Shown here: piece by piece, positions 35,028-44,985 of the stretch | Numbering within the stretch: position 1 is the first letter of the stretch | Layout: the number at the start of each line of letters is the position of its first letter | NCBI GenBank assembly: GCA_963585895.1 | Contig: OY757911.1 | Span: forward strand, 94,634,124 to 94,698,123 | Origin: Sepioteuthis lessoniana | Taxonomy: Eukaryota; Mollusca; Cephalopoda; Myopsida; Loliginidae | Direction of reading: 5' to 3' | Length of the DNA stretch: 64,000 nt | Program-made: the position numbers and the translations under genes | Notes under the pieces: generated by a model | What the model was told of the DNA's origin: nothing | Database searches by the model: none | What the model saw: the letters and a program-made list of their open reading frames with translations, nothing else

Positions 35028-35087
35028 GGTTATTAATGCCAAATCAATTTTTGTTCATATAAAGAGTCCTAATTCAAACAATTCAGT
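35028..35087 (-). repeat. Repeat D, tail part of an inverted copy
   Basis: The shared tail in reverse (ttgtaggttattaatgccaa) begins three bases after the previous copy ends, giving tail-to-tail D elements. It is interrupted by SINE-C. Confidence 0.72.
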
Positions 35088-35283
35088 TTGGCTTCGCCAA
35101 TGATCCGGGAGAACTGGGTTCAAACTCAGGGCCCATCATACCAAAGACTTTAAAAATGGTACTTGACCCCTCCTTGCTTAACACTCAGCAATATAAGGTA
35201 CGTATCAAGGGTAAAGTGGAGCAATTCAGGGAAAGGAGTAACGCCCTCCCCTACACCTCAGTGTAACCAACTTTACTTACTTT
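35088..35283 (+). repeat. SINE-C inserted in repeat D
   Basis: It starts inside the SINE-C head (cttcgccaatgatccgggag), so the first part of the head is missing. It ends actttacttacttt. The D sequence resumes with acgcagttaaaatgtcaaaa. Confidence 0.75.
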
Positions 35284-35612
35284 TACGCAGTTAAAATGTC
35301 AAAACAGTTCTATTTCAAACAATTCAATTTTGCATAAGTACACGGGTTTAATCCCAAAATAATTCCATTTTAAGCAATTCAGTTTTGATGAGGTACACAT
35401 TAAGTTCTATTTGACCCATATATTAGAACCTATCGGGTGCCAGCACTCCGGGTCAGAGTGGGCCATGGAGCGATGGCAATAAAAGGGTACTCCTCATTCT
35501 CCAAATTTACTGCATTACTGAAACTGCATCTTCGGATTGTTTTGTGTCATTTCAAGGACAATAGTTAGGGAAGTCTTAACCCTCTACAGAGATGTAGTCA
35601 GTGTTCATTGGA
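35284..35612 (-). repeat. Repeat D, array and cap of the inverted copy
   Basis: Two array units (plus strand gtcaaaacagttctatttca and taatcccaaaataattccat) lead into the cap, read backwards, with ccactcc... at 35443 and ctacagagatgtagtcagtg at 35583. Confidence 0.75.
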
Positions 35613-35750
35613 AAAAATGTCTATACACAAAAGGTTTTCTACTTAGTAATCCTAAGAAGGACTTCGCCATATCTGTTTAAATAAGGGTAAATATTTTCCA
35701 GCAATAATCTGAAAAAATAATCATAATAAAATCAAGGGTAAATCGTGGAA

Positions 35751-35751
<1 letters not shown>

Positions 35752-35786
<35 letters not shown>
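35752..35786. repeat. (TA)n microsatellite
   Basis: TA repeats directly next to the right end of the mariner, as expected for a TA target. Confidence 0.85.
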
Positions 35787-35789
<3 letters not shown>

Positions 35790-36545
35790 TGACTCATAGA
35801 TAATTTCTGTTTTTGTAAAATATAAATTATTATTAACAATTACTTATTTAAGACATTGTCTTTTTCAGTCTATAATATATTCCTCATTATTTTTAATCAC
35901 CTTCTGCCCTTTATCAGGTAGCTTTTGGATTCTTTCAAGTAAGATTCATGTGGTTTCGATCTCAAGAAGTTTTCACCTAATCTTGTTAGGAACATTTTTT
36001 TGTCATTCAGAACATTTTGTAGAGAAGGAAAAAGGTTAAAATCATGGAGGATGTAGTAGAACAGGTCAGACAAAATACAATATTTTCCACTTTGATTCTT
36101 ACTGATAGTTGCTTTGCCTCATTAAGGAGAAGGAAAACGCTCCTCTTGTTGACGAGTGCGTAGTAGTTTCTGAAGAATTTCATGGCCTACGTTTTCTATC
36201 TGTTTCAAGTTGGTGCAGATTCGGAATTTGGATATACTGAGTACTAATTCTCCAGTACTTTTGCTCAGATTGCATTCTACCAATTCTTTTAAAGTATCTT
36301 TATTGAGATCCGAGGAGCGTCATGTTCTGAGTTCGTTTCGCAATGACGTATCTCCGGAACGAAACCTTGAAAACCAGTTTCTGTCTTTGTAGTTAGTAAT
36401 AACAACTTAGCTGTCAATACTAAAAAATTGTCCTATCTGTTTCTGTGGCGTTTTTTTGTTATTCTTAAAGTATAACAACTATATATGGAAAATAAAATCA
36501 TCCAGTTCGTTCATTTTAGAGGTGTAAGATGATGTAAGTTTAAAT
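35787..36545 (-). mobile_element. mariner-type DNA transposon, internally deleted (copy 1)
   Basis: On the minus strand the left part encodes WFSRFRSGDTSL-like and DLNKDTLKELVECN, the paired helix-turn-helix region of a Tc1/mariner transposase. After an internal loss it encodes LFPSLQNVLNDKKM and ENFLRSKPHESY from the C-terminus. The 3' end carries the terminal repeat aaacagaaattatctatgag. The catalytic DD(34)D core is largely missing. The matching 5' terminal repeat near 36545 is not clear. Confidence 0.72.
35880..36510 (-). pseudogene. mariner transposase pseudogene
   Basis: Identifiable segments in order are FRSGDTSL and ELVECNLSKSTGELVL (DNA-binding half, about 36250-36380), then HDFNLFPSLQNVLND and RLGENFLRSKPHESYLKE (C-terminal half, about 35920-36050), with stops in between. 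A full protein of this group is about 350 residues. Here about half is represented, and the segment with the first and second catalytic aspartates is gone. Confidence 0.72.
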
Positions 36546-36722
36546 TATTATGCACTCTCATTCATATCTAACAAGAGAACGACTGATGAAGGCACTTTTT
36601 AATCGGATGATTCCCACTTATGTTTACAATATTGGACGTTTGAAATGAGTAGTTGCAACTTGCTTTGTAAAAACGAAAATTGTTTATGATTCAACTAAAT
36701 ACATATACTTATTGCTTTATGA

Positions 36723-37013
36723 TATTTACCAACACCTCAGCTCGGACAGGATATGACACAAGGTCAATTTTTAAGTGGAGTTTAACGGGTTTGAATTCAG
36801 ACTTTTCCTTCTCCTAAACTAGTTGCCTCACCAAGGCGGAAATACCCTAGTCTGTCCTACTATTTACCCATGGCTGGAGGAAGAATAATTGGATTCATAC
36901 CTTTCCCAAGGCTACAAGTGCTATGTGAAATGCAATCAGTCTCGTCCAGGATTTGAATTCGTATCGCCGTGTCAATTTCCTACGACGATAACCATTACAC
37001 CACGGGCACCTCC
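36723..37013 (-). repeat. SINE-A with intact target duplication
   Basis: It is flanked by a perfect 19-bp duplication (tatacttattgctttatga at 36704-36722 and 37014-37032). On the minus strand it begins gaggtgcccgtggtgtaatg and ends near ctgtccgagctgaggtgttg. The perfect duplication makes this the youngest clear SINE insertion in the window. Confidence 0.92.
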
Positions 37014-37032
37014 TATACTTATTGCTTTATGA

Positions 37033-37437
37033 CTACACTCAGAAGTCTTTTTCATTTTGCATTCTAAGTAAGAATTGTGACTCCCTCCGTTTTTTATTTC
37101 ATTTTTCTTTACCCGTTCTTTAATATAAATATAACAGTAAAATGGATCCGTATATTAACAGTCTAACATATATATATTATTTAGCCTGTAATATTTGATG
37201 TTTATAACTAATATTCACCAGTAAATATTGATAAATATTTAATAGCACGTTGATAAAAAGAAGTTCGTGCTGAATAATAAGTGTTCATTCAGTAAAAAAA
37301 AGCAACTTTTTTCTAATCGTTAGACTGTGAACTTTTCACTTACCATCATAATGTGAGTACATCAGAATATATTCATTCACTGAACTTTCCAATATGCATA
37401 TAATACATAATACATTGACTCCTACATATACACAATA
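37033..37437. other. Unassigned AT-rich stretch
   Basis: Nothing recognised. Confidence 0.4.
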
Positions 37438-38200
37438 TCCAGTTGGCTGAGGCTGTAGAATACACTTTCTTCATATCTACTGAGGGATAAGACCTTTTCG
37501 ACGAGTGCCCTGTACATGAAATTAAACACTCTGATGTTGAGCTTCTAGGGAATGTAGTACCTCTTCCTTGCCATGGCTACTTTGTCCATTCTGACTCGGA
37601 GTGGAAGCACCTGAAAGGGACCTATCTTTTGGTCAAATAGAACTGACTTATTTGATTTAAATTCTTAAAAGTAGAACTATTTGACAATTTAACTGTTTGT
37701 AAACAAATGATTTATGTTGAATTGAATTATTCTTGATACATTGCAATACTTGGAACTAGCGAACTGTGTAAATGAATGAATAGTGTTCAATTGAATAATT
37801 AGGGTTAGATAACAATTACTTGAAACAAATTCACTGTCTGCAAAAAAATGACTAATACTGAATATAATCATTAGTAGTAGATAGCAATGATTGAAACCAT
37901 TTAACTGGGTAGAAAAAAAAACAATATTTGTGTACAAACAAATTAGTTCTAAATCATTCCAAAATGAAATTGCCGACAAGCTACACACTTACAAATCATA
38001 TGTGTATATGTAATTAGATTTGTGCAAATAAAAGACTGATTCTAAATTGCTACTGTTTAATAGCAATACATGAAAACATTTAATTGTGTGTAAACAAATG
38101 TTTGATATTAAATATAATTATTCGTATTCGATGGAAATACTTGAAACCATTTAACTGCCTGTAAAAATGAGCTCGAGTGTAATCAAGAAAATGTGTTTAC
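37438..38200 (+). repeat. Repeat D, cap plus long array
   Basis: The cap (agttggctgaggctgtagaa at 37441) is followed by about seven degenerate units with the words aactgtttgtaaacaaatga and gaaaccatttaactg. The array ends at a (TA)n tract, beyond which a hammerhead lies. The shared tail was not found. Confidence 0.75.
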
Positions 38201-38201
38201 A

Positions 38202-38243
<42 letters not shown>

Positions 38244-38321
38244 CCAGAGAGAGAGAGGGAAAGAGAGATGTCAAGCCACACTGATGAGTTCTGATAGACC
38301 GAAACAGATCTGTCAGTGGAT

Positions 38322-38371
<50 letters not shown>
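38202..38371. repeat. Two (TA)n tracts flanking a hammerhead segment
   Basis: TA repeats at 38202-38242 and 38323-38371, with a GA-rich piece (38245-38268) before the ribozyme. Confidence 0.85.
38272..38328 (+). ncRNA. Hammerhead ribozyme, third copy
   Basis: The plus strand gives CCACA, CTGATGA (38281-38287), GTTC-TGATA-GACC, GAAA (38301-38304), AGATCT, GTC (38312-38314) and AGTGG. Core bases are all kept. One stem II pair and the first stem I pair are lost relative to 28235-28292, which may weaken activity. The tRNA-like head and body of the other copy are absent. Confidence 0.8.
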
Positions 38372-38373
<2 letters not shown>

Positions 38374-39323
38374 ATCTTGTGGTACGTACAGAATTTAAAT
38401 ATTGCTTTAAAATGCGAGTGCATGCTATTAAGAACTTTTTCGAATCATAACAACGAATTAAAACCCAAAAAAAATCGACACTTTTTATAGTCACTTCTTT
38501 TCAGAAAATTGTCAGTGGCAATTGATTTTTTACTGATGGGTGTAAGTTTGGGATTGTAATGAAAGGAAAATTCAGGAGGGGTGAAGAAAAACATATAAAA
38601 AATTATCGTAAGCCAGCAGAGTTGTTACGGGTAATGGTGTTTTCTTCTGATGGTTCAAGGTTATTAAAAAGTAAAGGATTGCTTTCGGATACAGAATTCC
38701 GGTTTGTATTTTTTTGTAAGTAATGATTCCAGAATGGATAGATTTATTTCATTTGTTGATGTCACCAGTAGAGTAAACTTAGTGGGACAGTATTCACATG
38801 CTCAGTTCTGATTGGCCAATTGATAGCAGCCAATGGCAGAAGTTGAATTTTAACTACTCGGCGTCGTAGTGTAATCGGAAGTACGTGTTCGAATATTCGA
38901 GGGAATGTGTTGGATTTTTCTAATTTCTAAACGTTGATAAGAGTGGCCTATAAAGCAAACATCTCATTTTCATATAAACCGGTAAATGAGAGAACTTTTA
39001 TTTTTTGAGAGCGGTCACACTATCTTTGAGAATAGTGGGAACAAAAAACGTTTGATTTAAGAACGACTCATAATTTAACCGAACTGAAGGAACGGTTGAC
39101 AGATATTTTAATTTATTCTAATAGCTGCATGAAGGCGTTGGTGATCCTCGGTAATGTTAGATATACAGCCCATCTCATTGGTTCAAATCTTTGTTTGATA
39201 GAGAATTACAGGCATTTATAGTTAATGCATATATTTTCTCTCAGTGGTTCATCTCCTGTTTCTCTCTTTCTCTCTCTACCGCTCACTCTCTCTCTCTTTC
39301 TCTCACACTTTCTATAGCTCTTT

Positions 39324-39361
<38 letters not shown>

Positions 39362-39608
39362 GATCGCAGAGATTTGAATACATCGAAAGCAAAAAGAGTA
39401 TGACCCGAAATTTCGTGTCCTGCGTATGATATAATTTCATCCGGTGTATGCCATTGATCCAGGATAATGCATCCGCTTACACTCCTAAGGTTGCAATAGT
39501 TAAAGCATCTTTGTCTCCCCTTACTCACTATACTCAGCTACATCTGACGTCGTCCTGTCTCCAAAACTCATTTTGCAAACAACGATGAGGTCATATGTAT
39601 TGTGGAGA
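38372..39608. other. Unassigned stretch with CT/TA tract
   Basis: CT-rich and TA repeats at 39258-39360. Nothing else is recognised. Confidence 0.4.
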
Positions 39609-39985
39609 AGTGTAATATAATGGCCGAAGGGATTTCGTTTGATGCCTTTGGGTTTAGTTAGGCTGAGAACCTTTCGGCTCAGTGCACAGTTCACTTAGGT
39701 GAAACATAAACACAGGTGTTCACGCGGACGTGGGCTGAGCGGACGTGTGACTGAGAGATGTCACAATAGCCCGAGATGGGAAACGGGGTTACAGAGTGTG
39801 GGTGACGTCACGCACCGGAAGCGCGTGGAGGATTTTAGGAGATTTTAAAAACGTCAGTTGGTAGAGTTGAGAACTGAACACCGAACGAAACGGTTGACTT
39901 TTGCTTGCTTGGGGAGGACTTTCACACATAGCCGTATCTGGCTATGGTACATAAGTTTTCGGAGGCCTCGACGGAATTACAATGA
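39609..39985 (+). mobile_element. LTR-like repeat, family 2
   Basis: It begins TGTAATATAATGGCCGAAGG and aligns with 54208 onward for about 270 bp (shared ggtttagttaggctgagaac, gcaggtgttcacgc-like). After that the two diverge. The start and the GC-richer composition resemble an LTR, but the 3' end and target duplication are not defined. It looks like an old fragment. Confidence 0.45.
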
Positions 39986-40354
39986 ATGAGCTTCGTTTAA
40001 ACACACACATTGATGTCAATATGCATGATTATCCGAGTTTCCGCCAACTTGGATTTTCCAAGAAGTAATTTTTTCTGGGCCATGCACAAATCGAGCGTGG
40101 CCCCGCAAAAACAAAAAAGGCAGTAACAAAAATAAATAATTGATCCTCTCGACATTCCTCATTTATTGACGCATCATACACCTACTAATAAACTCGGGCC
40201 CACCAAGCAGATGTTGCCCTAGGAGAAGGCAAATAGGGACCAGACGATTAGCTTATTAACGCCCGCTTGGCGTTCGCGCCTCTAAAAAAATATTGGGCGA
40301 GGCAAGCTGTTCAAGTGGATTGGCTATATAGAAAAAGAGTGAAAAAAATATGCA
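39986..40354. other. Unassigned stretch, relatively GC-rich
   Basis: Possible continuation of the LTR-like repeat. The words cccaccaagcagatgttgcc and cccgcttggcgttcgcgcc are not recognised as a known feature. Confidence 0.35.
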
Positions 40355-40649
40355 GGTGCCCGTGGTGTAATGGTTAACATCGTAGGAATTGGACACGACG
40401 ATACGAGTTCAAATCCTGGACGAGACTGATTGCATTTCGCATAGCACTAATACCTTTGGGAACGGTATGAATCCAATGATTCTCCCTCCAGCTATGGGTA
40501 ATATAAATAGTTGGACAGAATAGGTTCTTCAGCCTTGGTGAGGCAACTAGTCTAGGAGAAGGAAAACTCAGAATTCAAACCTGTTAAGCCTCGCTTAAAA
40601 ATTGACCTTGTGTCATATCCTGCCCGAGCGGAGCGGGTGAGTAAATATT
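40355..40649 (+). repeat. SINE-A, reference copy
   Basis: Box A TGGTGTAATGG (40363-40373) and box B AGTTCAAATCC (40406-40416) match the tRNA pol III consensus. The central block (ctccagctatgggtaat) is shared with SINE-B. A unique body with gaggcaactagtctaggaga follows, and the 3' end is gtgtcatatcctgcccgagc. A 13-bp duplication (aaaagagtgaaaa at 40333-40345 and 40650-40662) flanks the copy, although about nine extra bases precede the head. Confidence 0.88.
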
Positions 40650-40662
40650 AAAAGAGTGAAAA

Positions 40663-41261
40663 GATATCTTGCTTCACCGGTTCCTTGTGAGTGACCCTTA
40701 GAACTTTTTGAATGATCCACTCAGTATTTTCGAAAGTTATCGTAAGCATGAACTTTTAAATTTTCATTAAATGTAGCGTAAGCCGTGATATCACATCAGG
40801 ATTCAATCTATTCTACATTCAACTAGAGTACATGATCGGTTTATCTGAGTTTTCAGTATTCACTTTTGTTCATATATGAACAAAAGTTGCCTTGGAGTCA
40901 ATGTCTTTAAAGTGTCAAGTGTTTATCTTAAGTTTGTTTTTATTTCTTTTTATTACAATAAGTGAGGGTAAATAAATTATGGAATAATGGCTTTAAATTG
41001 AAAGATCAAAAGCAAGGGGCCTTTTTCACAATATTAATCAATAAAACAGGATGGTGAATGTAGATGATTCGTGTTTTTTTTCCCGGACAGTGCGTATTGA
41101 ATTTAATCTCAGGCGTTATTAGAAATAGAACCGCTTAATCCCTGTCAATAATCTACGATCAGGGCTATGATTTACATATTTTAACTCATTTATATATTCC
41201 TTGAAAGAATAGATATATATTGCGCTAAATAACATCATGAGTTATTTCATTTATAACTGGA
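40663..41261. other. Unassigned stretch
   Basis: Holds a short inverted repeat around ttttgttcatatatgaacaa at about 40864. No gene is seen. Confidence 0.4.
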
Positions 41262-41430
41262 ACTGGAAGGATATTTTGTCCCGTCGGAAGGGCTTAGAAT
41301 ACGCTTAACGTATATATTGCAGTGGAGTAAGACCCACCATAAATCAGGGGTAACAGTTATGATACCTAATTGGATCTGATAATGCAGCACTAGTTGTGGA
41401 GTTCGGGGAGTGTTGTTTAACACACAGACA
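41262..41430 (+). repeat. Repeat D, degenerate cap
   Basis: The words gtcggaagggcttagaatac and tgcagtggagtaagaccc match the beginning of the cap, and atgcagcactagttgtggag its middle. It ends shortly before the mariner. Confidence 0.55.
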
Positions 41431-41474
41431 CCCACGTAGACACAGAATACGTAATATATATATAAATATATATA

Positions 41475-42362
41475 CACGAGGATCATTAAATAAGTTTCCA
41501 GACTTTTTCGTATGGGCACTGTTATTGATCACACACACATGAAACTCTAGTCCCCTTCGAAGTAATCTCCTCCAGCTGCAATTCACTTGTTTTACCGTTC
41601 CAACAACTTCTGGAAGGCTCCATGTAAGTCCTCTTGTGTCAGCTTGTCAATGACCTTCCTCACAGCCTCTTCCATCTCCTCAATTGTCTCATAATGACAG
41701 CCTCTGAGCTTAGGGAATAACCAAAAGTCACAGGGAGCAAGGTCTCGACGAAAGGGAGACTGAGGAAATGTCTTGGTAAAGTAGTCTGTGATAAGGACGT
41801 AGTTGTTGACTGGTGCATTGTCCGGGTGGAAATGCCACTGACCCGATTTGAAGAGTGGTGGCCTCCTCCGACGGAATTTCTTGCTGAACTCCCTTAAAAC
41901 CTCAACATAGTAACCCTAAACCTAACCCTTTGGCCAATCAACTCTGGTGTATTGACTTCCTTAGTCCTCTTACACCTCTCATCATCCCCACAGATTCACT
42001 GCCTTCCTTGAATATCTTATGCCACTCAAAAACTGATGCTCGATTCATGGAAGATGGTCGGAAAACAGTCTGAAGCATTCCATACGTTTCTGTGGCATTT
42101 TTTCCAAGTTTAAAACATAATTTTTGCATATCGTTCTTCTAAAGTGTTAGATTGCATTTTTTAAAATTCACCAGCTGTGACAATCAGGCTTTTGTAGGCT
42201 GTATTCCAATTGCTGCTGTAGCTGTTCCTTTGAATCTGAAATAATAAAAATTATTCAGTCATCTCATAACATAAATAGCAATAACATAATGAACTTTCCA
42301 GAGTCTACGACAATTTTAAAAACCTCTACAAAAACGTATGGAAAGTTATTGAAGGACCTACG
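41475..42362 (-). mobile_element. mariner DNA transposon with both termini (copy 2)
   Basis: Its ends are inverted repeats of about 35 bp (cgaggatcattaaataagtt at 41477 and, inverted, aactttccatacg at 42336-42348) with indels. It is flanked by TA on both sides (41473-41474 and 42363-42364), the Tc1/mariner target. At 888 bp it is shorter than a full element of about 1.3 kb. It lies in a TA-rich spot beside a D fragment. Confidence 0.85.
41500..42129 (-). pseudogene. mariner transposase pseudogene
   Basis: The frame at 42129-41938 encodes KLGKNATETYGMLQTVFRPS and ASVFEWHKIFKEG, the second helix-turn-helix of the DNA-binding half. After a deletion the sequence resumes as YYVEVLREFSKKFRRRRPPL, then FHPDNAPVNN with the second catalytic Asp, and DLAPCDFWLFPKLRG with the third. 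The C-terminal LTQEDLHGAFQKLLER is followed by a stop and then by IAAGGDYFEG. The first catalytic Asp (usually in TCDESW) is lost. Confidence 0.85.
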
Positions 42363-42566
42363 TATATATATATATATATATATATACTCTTCAACATGAA
42401 ATATCTGAATCGAATTAGAGACTGAAAAATTTTACTAATTGATTTAAGATCGATAGTGTCGTCGTGAAAGTGATAGTATCAATTGGCATGTTGGTATTTC
42501 AGATATATTTGTAAATTTTTTTTTTAATCAATTTTGGAAAATTGATTTCAAAATTTCATCAGATCA

Positions 42567-42640
<74 letters not shown>

Positions 42641-42794
42641 GTGTGTTTGTGCGTGTGTGTGTGATTGAGTTACCACTCATGTCAGTGCATGGTATTTGTA
42701 CACAGATGAAAGTAAAATATAGAGTATTAAAATCGATGGACTGAAATCTCCTTATACATATACAATCTTGGTTTGGTTTATTTGTTTTTATGGT
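42363..42794. repeat. (TA)n tracts and spacer
   Basis: TA repeats at 42363-42386 and 42568-42637, then TG-rich DNA to 42662. Nothing coding is present. Confidence 0.8.
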
Positions 42795-42990
42795 CATATC
42801 AAACTTCGTGTGTTATTTCATGCCTATACTATCCTTGTAGACGAAAAGTAGTGATACAATTAGCAGAACAAATAAGGGCATTTAGAACATTTGTATTAGT
42901 CTTTATGTGAAAGTAAGAGCGTTACTGGAGTTCGAACGTAGTAACTAAAATGTTTTTCTCAAACACTTTAGTCTCATCAAATTGTCTTCT
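42795..42990 (-). repeat. SINE-B, diverged
   Basis: The minus-strand box-B-like cgttcgaactccagtaa (42928-42944) and the tail word taacacacgaagtttgatat identify it. The central block is poor. Confidence 0.5.
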
Positions 42991-43169
42991 CATCAATTCT
43001 TTTAGACATGTACACTAATGCCAATACATTTTCGTCAGTTTTGAATAAGAACTTGGCTCCCTGACCCGATTATCACTCTAAGTTAAAAAAAATAGTAAAG
43101 GTTACATTCAAATACCTACTTGATGTAGTTGGAACCTTTTACCTTGACAGCAATTAGGCAATAATGCTG

Positions 43170-43497
43170 CTAAACAAGTCGTGGAGGCAGAAGCCCACAA
43201 AGCAGCAGTTGTACGGTCACTTACCACCCATCACGAAAACTATCCAAGTTAGACGAACCAGACATGCGGGACACTGCTAGAAAAGTAAGGACGAACTCAT
43301 GAGTGACGTACTCCTGTGAACCCCTCAACATGGATGATCAAAGACAGGACGACTAGCTAGAACCTATATTCAACAGCTCTGTGCCGACACAGGATGTAGC
43401 CTTGAAGGCATTCCGGGAGCGATAGACGATAGAGAGGGATGGTAGGAGAGGTTCAGGGAGATCCATGGTAGAGGCATGACATGAGGATGATGATGAT
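43170..43497 (+). mobile_element. RTE-clade LINE, 3' end
   Basis: It carries the family order in broken frames: RRTRHAG-like near 43253, CEDTGC-like codons near 43388, and a (GAT)n tail at 43484-43497. Repeat D begins directly after the tail. Confidence 0.75.
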
Positions 43498-44335
43498 GGT
43501 TTGTTTTCATTGTATGGCATATAAACCATTTTCGGTTATTTAATGCCAAATGTTCTTTAAACATATATATTAAATGATCTGTAGACACGTTTCGTTGATA
43601 ATATCTTTGTATAAGCCTGGGCTCATTTTTTTTCCATTGAGTTAAATGGTTTGAAGTATTTCGATCTAACACAAATAATTATATTTACTATTAATCATTT
43701 GTCTGCGCAGATTTAAATGGATATACATTTATGATTTTTAGTGAATAGTTTTTTTAGATAATTACATTTGTAAATGAGTCAGAGCAAATTTGTTTGCAAT
43801 CTAGTATTACTATTGTTTCTACACAGATGAATAGTTTCAATTATTGCTATCTAACACTTATAATTGTATTGAATATTTATCATTTGTTTGCAGACACTGA
43901 AGTTGTTACAAGAATTGCTATTTTTAGCCCTATTCTATTCAATATTACCCATTCGTTTGCACACAATTAAATGGTTTCAAGTATTGCTAAATATCACTAA
44001 CATTTCAATTAAACATTAGTAATTCGTTTACACACAACTTAAATGATTGAATATTTCTATTTCAAACAATTCCATCTAGCATAAATCATTTATTTCCATA
44101 CAGTTTAAATATCAAACAGTTCTGTTTGACTCTTAGATTCGACCCTATCAGGTGCTACCACTGCGGGTCATTGTGGACATGGGCACGATGGCATTGAAAA
44201 AGTATTCTGTATTCCCAAAAGCTCCAGGACTGGAGCCTCAGCATCGGATAGTTTTATTTCATATTCAGGACGGTAGTTGGGGGATTCTTACCACTCTGCA
44301 GAAATATATATGTGCATGCGTGAAAATGCGTTGAT
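43498..44335 (-). repeat. Repeat D, longest single copy
   Basis: From the shared tail at 43500-43560 (plus strand tggcatataaaccattttcg, ggttatttaatgccaaatg), the copy runs through about six array units (for example gtttgcacacaattaaatgg) to the full cap at 44130-44335 with ccactgc...tcattgtggacatgg. It shows all three parts of D in order in 838 bp. Confidence 0.8.
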
Positions 44336-44811
44336 GGCCGTCGATTAATCATTAGTTTATTGTTTATGGATGAATTCATTTTACTCGACAATATATCTCT
44401 TTGCAGTTGTGTTTTCGGTGAACTATATACAGTTTTAAATATCAATCAAAATGTTAAAAGAATGTACTTTAAAAAAAATAGTATATATATATATAGAGAG
44501 AGAGAGAGAGAAAGAGAAAGAGAAAGAGAGAGAGAGAGAGAAGTATGGATGGAGAAGAAGAGGAGAGAGAGATAGAGAGAGTGAGAAAGACTGAGTGAGA
44601 CTGAATTCAGGAAAAATGGGCTTCAGCCTTTTGGTGTGCTTTCTTTGAAAGGTAACTAGTAGAATTGTTGAAGATAGGATTCCCCTTTTTTTATATTTTC
44701 ATCTTCAGTTAAATAAACCTAATACATTTTGTAAATATTGAGATATCGTTCTCTATAATCCTACCATTTAGCAAAACATGATAATCTGCCATGTAAGTTG
44801 CAATTTCATTA
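44336..44811. other. Unassigned stretch with a (GA)n tract
   Basis: TA then GA repeats at 44481-44585. No gene is seen. Confidence 0.45.
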
Positions 44812-44985
44812 CAAAGTTCTAGAAGTCCGAGTGAGAGTGGACCTGGAAGTAATGGCAACAAAAATGACTCCACTCTTCCCAGAACTCCCAAACTAAATCA
44901 TCGTCTCCGGACACAGGGATAATTATTTTTTCTGAAGGGATATTACAGCTTTGCAGGGCATGCATTCTGTGTATTTAAGCCTAAC
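44812..44985 (-). repeat. Repeat D, cap fragment
   Basis: Plus-strand tccgagtgagagtggacctg and agctttgcagggcatgcatt align with the cap read backwards. Confidence 0.6.

Noticed and set aside
40363-40416. Functional tRNA gene suggested by box A and box B
   Set aside because: The same head recurs with a fixed non-tRNA body and target duplications, so it is the promoter of SINE-A. No complete cloverleaf is present.
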